Assembly: GCA_900557315.1 (NCBI GenBank) | Contig: USSI01000006.1 | Coordinates: 1-21,838 of the forward strand | Source of the DNA: an uncultured Butyricicoccus sp. | GTDB taxonomy: Bacteria; Bacillota; Clostridia; Oscillospirales; Butyricicoccaceae | Direction of reading: 5' to 3' | Length of the DNA stretch: 21,838 nt | Shown here: positions 15,974-21,838 of the stretch, piece after piece | Numbering within the stretch: the stretch's first letter is position 1 | Layout: the number at the start of each line of letters is the position of its first letter | The notes under the pieces: model-generated | What the model saw: the letters and a program-made list of their open reading frames with translations, nothing else | Databases searched by the model: none | What the model was told of the DNA's origin: nothing | Translations under genes and position numbers: made by a program

Positions 15974-17806
15974 TTGAGCCGTTTATCCATTGCGACGCCT
16001 GGGCGGGCGCAGACCGTTGTCGAAGGCCTGTATCGTGACGTCGAACATCGTATCAGCGCCAGTCCTCCGGGGCTATGCCCGGTTGATATGGCGCTTTCTT
16101 TCCTGCGCCTTTGTCATGCGCAGACCTGCGGCAAATGTGTGCCTTGCCGAATCGGGTTAGGGCAGCTCACAACGCTGCTGGAGTCTGTTCTGGACTCCAC
16201 CGCGTCTCTTGAAACCATTGACTTGATTGAAAAGACCGCGCGCGTGATTCAGGATACTGCTGATTGCGCGATTGGCTATGAAGCGGCGCGTATGGTGCTG
16301 CAGGGCGTGCAGGGTTTTCGTGAGGATTATGTCTCCCACGTGCAGCACGGCCGCTGTCTGTATGGACTTAACCAGCCGGTGCCCTGCGTGGCGCTGTGCC
16401 CTGCCGGGGTGGATATCCCGGGCTATATCGCGCTGGTGCGTGCAGGCCAGTATAATGATGCTGTGCGCCTGAGCCGTAAGGATAATCCGTTCCCAACCGT
16501 TTGCGGCTATGTTTGCGAGCATCCCTGCGAAGCCCGCTGCCGCCGCCGCATGGTGGACGACGCAGTCAACATCTGCGGAATCAAGAGGTTTGCGTGCGAC
16601 CACGCAACCGACTGGACTGCCCCGCCGTGTGCTGAGCCGACCGGTAAGAAAATCGGTATCATCGGCGGCGGCCCTTGCGGCCTTTCCGCTGCCTATTTCC
16701 TGTCGCTGATGGGACATCAGGTCGTCGTGTATGACCAGCGGCCCAAGCTCGGCGGCATGCTGCGCTATGGCATTCCGGATTACCGTCTGCCGGCCGAAAA
16801 ACTGGATGCGGATATTGAATTCATCCTGTCCACTGGTATCGAAGTACATACCAATACCGCGATCGGACAGGATATCCCGTTTTCCGATATTGAAAACCAG
16901 TATGATGCCGTTTATATTGCAATCGGTGCACATAACGATAAAAAGCTTGGTATTGAGGGCGAAAACAGCGAGGGAGTCTATTCTGCTGTCCGTCTGCTGC
17001 GGGACATTGGCGAGGGCAGGGTGCCGGACTTCCGGGGCAAGCGCGTATGCGTGGTCGGCGGCGGCAACGTGTCTATGGACGCAACCCGTACCGCAATCCG
17101 CCTGGGCGCGCAGTCGGTAACCTGTGTATATCGCCGCCGCATCAACGATATGACTGCGCTGGCTGAGGAGATTGAGGACGCGCAGAGCGAAGGCTGTCAG
17201 ATTCTGCCGCTTCAGGCGCCCGATCATATCGAAGCGGATGAAAACGGGCATGTCACTGCATTGTGGACGCGGCCTCAGATTATCGGCGCCTATGGATCGG
17301 ACGGACGGCCTCGTCCCAATGATGCAGACGCACCGCTGTTCCGCATTCCGTGCGATATTGTCATCGTAGCTATTGGACAGGCGATTGATGCCCAGCCCTT
17401 TGAGCAGGTCACACCAGTCGTGCGCGGCAGGATACAGGCAGAATCCGATGCTTTTGTTCCGAATACGCCGCATGTTTTTGCGGGCGGCGACGCAGTCACC
17501 GGCCCTGCAACGGTTATCCGTGCGGTTGCAGCAGGCAAGGTTGCTGCCGCTAACATTGATACGCATTTAGGGTTCCATCATATTATTGAATCCGACGTGG
17601 ACATCCCTGCCCCGCATCTGACCAATTCCCCTGCCTGTGGCCGTGTCGAACTGCGCAACCGCCCGGTGGGCGAATGCGTTGGCAGTTTCGAACTGGTGAA
17701 ATGCGGCATGAGCGAAGAGGAGGCGCAGCAGGAAACCTCGCGTTGCCTGCGGTGCGACCATTTCGGCTACGGTATATTTAAAGGAGGGCGTTCATCCAAA
17801 TGGTAA
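15974..17806 (+). CDS. NuoF-4Fe4S / GltD-like NAD(P)H-FAD oxidoreductase, hydrogenase partner
   Basis: Flavoprotein of 610 residues from the TTG at 15974, which has GGAGGAGGG 6 bases upstream. The frame is open to 15911, but that part is promoter DNA. Order of domains: a NuoF C-terminal-type 4Fe-4S module (about 1-110) with C52xxC55xxC58 in TCGKCVPCRIG and the fourth ligand C98; a GltD N-terminal Fe-S domain (about 130-210) with C138, C142, C177, C181, C185, C189; then two Rossmann folds with IGIIGGGPCGLSAAY (228-241, FAD) and VCVVGGGNVSMDA (358-370, NAD(P)H); and a C-terminal CLRC pair. The NuoF FMN/NADH domain is absent. It overlaps the hydrogenase gene by 7 bases, so it most likely passes electrons between NAD(P)H and that enzyme. 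YRRR after the second fold favours NADPH; this is inference. Confidence 0.9.
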   Translation: MSRLSIATPGRAQTVVEGLYRDVEHRISASPPGLCPVDMALSFLRLCHAQTCGKCVPCRIGLGQLTTLLESVLDSTASLETIDLIEKTARVIQDTADCAIGYEAARMVLQGVQGFREDYVSHVQHGRCLYGLNQPVPCVALCPAGVDIPGYIALVRAGQYNDAVRLSRKDNPFPTVCGYVCEHPCEARCRRRMVDDAVNICGIKRFACDHATDWTAPPCAEPTGKKIGIIGGGPCGLSAAYFLSLMGHQVVVYDQRPKLGGMLRYGIPDYRLPAEKLDADIEFILSTGIEVHTNTAIGQDIPFSDIENQYDAVYIAIGAHNDKKLGIEGENSEGVYSAVRLLRDIGEGRVPDFRGKRVCVVGGGNVSMDATRTAIRLGAQSVTCVYRRRINDMTALAEEIEDAQSEGCQILPLQAPDHIEADENGHVTALWTRPQIIGAYGSDGRPRPNDADAPLFRIPCDIVIVAIGQAIDAQPFEQVTPVVRGRIQAESDAFVPNTPHVFAGGDAVTGPATVIRAVAAGKVAAANIDTHLGFHHIIESDVDIPAPHLTNSPACGRVELRNRPVGECVGSFELVKCGMSEEEAQQETSRCLRCDHFGYGIFKGGRSSKW

Positions 17807-19554
17807 CTGTTACGATCAACGGGGTATCGGTATCAGTTCCCGAGGGCACGACCATTCTGGACGCTGCGGCCTCGGTGGGGATCGAGATCCCCAGCCTGTG
17901 TTATTTAAAGGATATCAACGAGATTTCGGCCTGCCGTGTGTGCTGCGTTGAGATCGAGGGCGAAGGCAAGCTTGTGCCTTCCTGCAACAACGTGGTCAGC
18001 GAAGGAATGGTGATCCACACCAATTCTCCGCGTGTACGCGAGGCGCGCCGTACGAATGTAGAACTGATTCTGTCCCAGCATGACAACAAGTGTGCCACCT
18101 GTGTCCGCTCGGGTACCTGCCGCCTGCAGAAAGTGGCAAATGATCTGGGTGTGCTGAATATTCCCTACCCGCCCGATCTGGCGCGCGGCAAAAAAACATT
18201 CTGGACAACCACGTTCCCGCTCTACCGCGATGCCAACAAATGTATCAAGTGTATGCGCTGTGTGCAGATATGCGACAAGGTGCAGTCACTCTCTGTATGG
18301 GACGTAAGCGGTTCCGGTTCACGCACCACGATTGATGTGTCGGAAAACCGCTTTATTAAGGAATCCGACTGCTCGCTCTGTGGCCAGTGCATTACCCATT
18401 GCCCCACCGGTGCACTGCGTGAGCGCGACGATACTGCGAAGGCATTCGCAGCCCTGGCGGCACCGGATAAGGTGACGATTGTGCAGATTGCGCCCGCGGT
18501 ACGCACCGCTTGGGGCGAAGTGTTTGGCATGGAAAGCGGCGCGGCAACCGTCGGTCAAATGGTAACTGCCCTGCGGCAGATGGGGGCCGACTATGTATAT
18601 GATACTACGTTTTCTGCTGACCTGACGATTATGGAAGAAGGTACGGAACTGCTGCACCGTCTGCGGGATGGGGACCTGGCCGTTCAGCCTATGTTTACTT
18701 CCTGCTGCCCGGGCTGGGTGCGCTTCCTGAAGTCCCAGTATCCCGAGCTGACCGGACGGCTGTCCACTGCCAAATCCCCGCAGCAAATGTTCGGTGCGGT
18801 AACGAAAACCTGGCTTGCGGAACGTCTGAACCTTGATCCGAAGGATATCGTCAGCATTTCCATCATGCCATGCGTAGCCAAAAAAGCAGAGAATGAGCTG
18901 CCTGGCATGCAGTCTGAAGTGGGATGTGACGTTGACCTTGTGCTGACTACACGTGAGCTTGCGCGCATGGTGCGTGCAGAAAACATCGAGGTGGCCCACT
19001 TGGAAGAATCTGCGTTTGACTCCCCGCTGGGTGATGGCACCGGTGCAGGCGTGATCTTCGGTGCGACAGGCGGCGTCATGGAGGCTGCACTGCGGTCCGC
19101 GTATTTCCTCACTACCGGCGAAAACCCGCCTGCGGATGCGTTCCGCGAGGTACGCAGTGATGGACAAGTGCGCGGCTGGCGTGAAGCAACCTTTGACCTC
19201 GCTGGTACGCCGGTTCGCTGCGCGGTAGCAAGCGGGCTTAGAAACGCACGCCGTCTGATCCGGGCGCTCAAACGCGGGGAAGTGCAATATGAGTTTGTTG
19301 AGATCATGGCCTGCCCGGGCGGCTGCGCAGGCGGCGGCGGTCAGCCGGTGGACGGCAGTGACCGGGAAAAAGCAGAGTCGCGTGGTGCAGTTCTGTATGA
19401 TCTTGACCGCATGTCGGAACTGCGTTTCTCGCATGAAAACCCGGCGGTTCAGGCATTGTATCGTGAATATCTGGATGAACCCTGTTCGGAAAAGGCGGAA
19501 CATCTGCTTCACTGCGATCATTTTGCATGGCAGATGCCAAAACATCAGTCATAA
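17800..19554 (+). CDS. hydA: [FeFe] hydrogenase, group A, NuoG-like N-terminus
   Basis: Cytosolic enzyme of 584 residues that makes or oxidises H2. It keeps every expected metal site: 2Fe-2S C34, C45, C48, C62; His/Cys 4Fe-4S H94, C98, C101, C107; two ferredoxin clusters C148/C151/C154/C158 and C191/C194/C197/C201; H-cluster motifs L1 TSCCPGW (300-306), L2 MPCVAKKAE (356-364) and L3 EIMACPGGCAGGGGQP (501-516). H-cluster ligands are C303, C358, C505 and C509, and C302 is the expected proton relay. The small-subunit-like tail is fused at the C-terminus. The ATG at 17800 has AAAGGAGGG upstream and overlaps the end of the flavoprotein gene, a mark of coupled translation. The combination suggests a NAD(P)H-linked hydrogenase that may be confurcating; no NuoE-like subunit is nearby. 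Confidence 0.97.
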   Translation: MVTVTINGVSVSVPEGTTILDAAASVGIEIPSLCYLKDINEISACRVCCVEIEGEGKLVPSCNNVVSEGMVIHTNSPRVREARRTNVELILSQHDNKCATCVRSGTCRLQKVANDLGVLNIPYPPDLARGKKTFWTTTFPLYRDANKCIKCMRCVQICDKVQSLSVWDVSGSGSRTTIDVSENRFIKESDCSLCGQCITHCPTGALRERDDTAKAFAALAAPDKVTIVQIAPAVRTAWGEVFGMESGAATVGQMVTALRQMGADYVYDTTFSADLTIMEEGTELLHRLRDGDLAVQPMFTSCCPGWVRFLKSQYPELTGRLSTAKSPQQMFGAVTKTWLAERLNLDPKDIVSISIMPCVAKKAENELPGMQSEVGCDVDLVLTTRELARMVRAENIEVAHLEESAFDSPLGDGTGAGVIFGATGGVMEAALRSAYFLTTGENPPADAFREVRSDGQVRGWREATFDLAGTPVRCAVASGLRNARRLIRALKRGEVQYEFVEIMACPGGCAGGGGQPVDGSDREKAESRGAVLYDLDRMSELRFSHENPAVQALYREYLDEPCSEKAEHLLHCDHFAWQMPKHQS

Positions 19555-19563
19555 ATAGTAGAA

Positions 19564-19596
19564 AAAGGCCGACATTCCAAAGGAATGTCGGCCTTT
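19564..19596. terminator. Shared terminator of hydA and groEL
   Basis: AAAGGCCGACATTCC and GGAATGTCGGCCTTT pair as a perfect 15-base stem around an AAA loop. On the minus strand a T-run follows, so it ends groEL well; on the plus strand the T-run after the stem is weaker (GCTTTGTGTTTTC). The genes converge here. Confidence 0.85.
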
Positions 19597-19623
19597 GCTT
19601 TGTGTTTTCTTGTATGGAAGGAA

Positions 19624-21255
<1,632 letters not shown>

Positions 21256-21268
21256 TTACCTCCTCGAA

Positions 21269-21565
<297 letters not shown>

Positions 21566-21596
21566 CTATAAGAAATAAGATTAACCAATTCAGGGG

Positions 21597-21623
21597 TTAG
21601 CACTCTTTTTGCCTGAGTGCTAA
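21597..21623 (-). promoter_or_regulatory. CIRCE operator (HrcA binding site)
   Basis: TTAGCACTC at 21597-21605 and GAGTGCTAA at 21615-21623 form a perfect 9-base inverted repeat with a 9-base spacer, the exact CIRCE consensus. It lies between the promoter and groES, so HrcA should block groES-groEL transcription until heat stress. The hrcA gene is not in this window. Confidence 0.97.
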
Positions 21624-21631
21624 CTTCGAGT

Positions 21632-21637
21632 ATTATA
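21632..21637 (-). promoter_or_regulatory. -10 box of the groES-groEL promoter
   Basis: A perfect TATAAT reads on the minus strand at 21632-21637, which places the transcription start at about 21625, next to CIRCE. The best -35 candidate (TTGCGT, 20-base spacing) is poor. Confidence 0.65.
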
Positions 21638-21684
21638 TTACATCAACTCTCACAAATACGCAAGAGGTATTTTGGAAAATCCCC

Positions 21685-21708
21685 CACAAATTTTATGAAA
21701 TTTTTGTG
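21685..21708. repeat. Imperfect inverted repeat over the end of the right-edge gene
   Basis: CACAAATTT and AAATTTTTGTG form an imperfect inverted repeat around the stop codon of the partial gene. On the minus strand it is followed by GGGGG, not a T-run, so it is not a standard terminator. Confidence 0.35.
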
Positions 21709-21838
21709 AATCCGGTTGCAGCGGTGCGATCCACTTTAGCAGACGGCCGCGGCGAGTGCTTGAAATACATATGCAGCTCGCATTTAATCATGCCGTTATA
21801 CAGCTTGCGGCGTTTGTCTGCCGGACGGCCGTAGCAGC
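21693..21838 (-). CDS. C-terminal 47 residues of an unrecognised protein, cut by window edge
   Basis: An open frame enters at the right edge and ends with TAA at 21693-21695. The residues are basic and hydrophilic, with YGRPADKRRKLYNG, ELHMYFKHSPRP and a final TAATGFTKIS. It looks coding from its stop position and its end close to the groES promoter, and the sequence shifts to AT-rich just after the stop. I do not recognise the family. It lies upstream of the groES-groEL promoter and runs the same way. With only 47 residues no function can be given. Confidence 0.55.
   Translation of the reverse strand, partial: CYGRPADKRRKLYNGMIKCELHMYFKHSPRPSAKVDRTAATGFTKIS

Noticed and set aside
16157..19545. 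Long minus-strand frames of 469 and 408 codons in the hydrogenase region
   Set aside because: They oppose the flavoprotein and hydrogenase, both supported by many motifs; no start signals or known domains are seen.

Overview
The window looks like chromosome from a Gram-positive, anaerobic Clostridia member, most likely a gut-type Oscillospirales relative. The evidence is an alanine T-box riboswitch, a CIRCE-controlled groES-groEL pair, an [FeFe] hydrogenase, an S-layer-homology (SLH) protein and low-GC-Gram-positive ribosome binding sites in a moderately GC-rich sequence. The taxonomic placement is inference from gene content. I see no insertion sequences, phage genes, CRISPR arrays, tRNA or rRNA genes.

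Layout. Positions 1-6257 are a minus-strand housekeeping block: T-box leader, alaS, hinT, a hairpin terminator, comEC and the start of holA. Positions 6259-8766 hold a MATE-type exporter (minus) diverging from an AraC-family regulator (plus), each end closed by a clear terminator hairpin. Positions 8768-15732 hold a minus-strand cluster read in the order P-loop kinase, MacA/HlyD-type adaptor, ABC ATPase, MacB-type permease, SLH protein. Its last four genes are tightly spaced or overlapping and resemble the monoderm YknXYZ/MacAB layout with a cell-wall SLH protein added. Positions 15911-19554 are a plus-strand bicistron: a NuoF-4Fe4S/GltD-like flavoprotein overlapping a group A [FeFe] hydrogenase. 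Positions 19564-21637 are groES-groEL (minus) with CIRCE at the transcription start. The window closes with the C-terminal 47 residues of an unrecognised minus-strand protein.

How the genes work together. The alaS T-box has a GCC (alanine) specifier, so alaS and probably hinT are switched on by uncharged tRNA-Ala. The flavoprotein has NAD(P)H and FAD sites plus several Fe-S sites but no NuoF FMN domain, so it is best read as the pyridine-nucleotide module feeding or draining the hydrogenase; no NuoE-type subunit is nearby. The adaptor, ATPase, permease and SLH genes probably form one envelope export machine or an exporter with its wall-bound partner.

Most interesting points: the SLH protein in a MacAB-type operon whose adaptor has an internally duplicated lipoyl/coiled-coil module; the compact NuoF/GltD-hydrogenase pair; a ComEC whose metallo-beta-lactamase-like domain has lost its metal-binding motif; and the terminator between hinT and comEC. 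None is proven novel from sequence alone.
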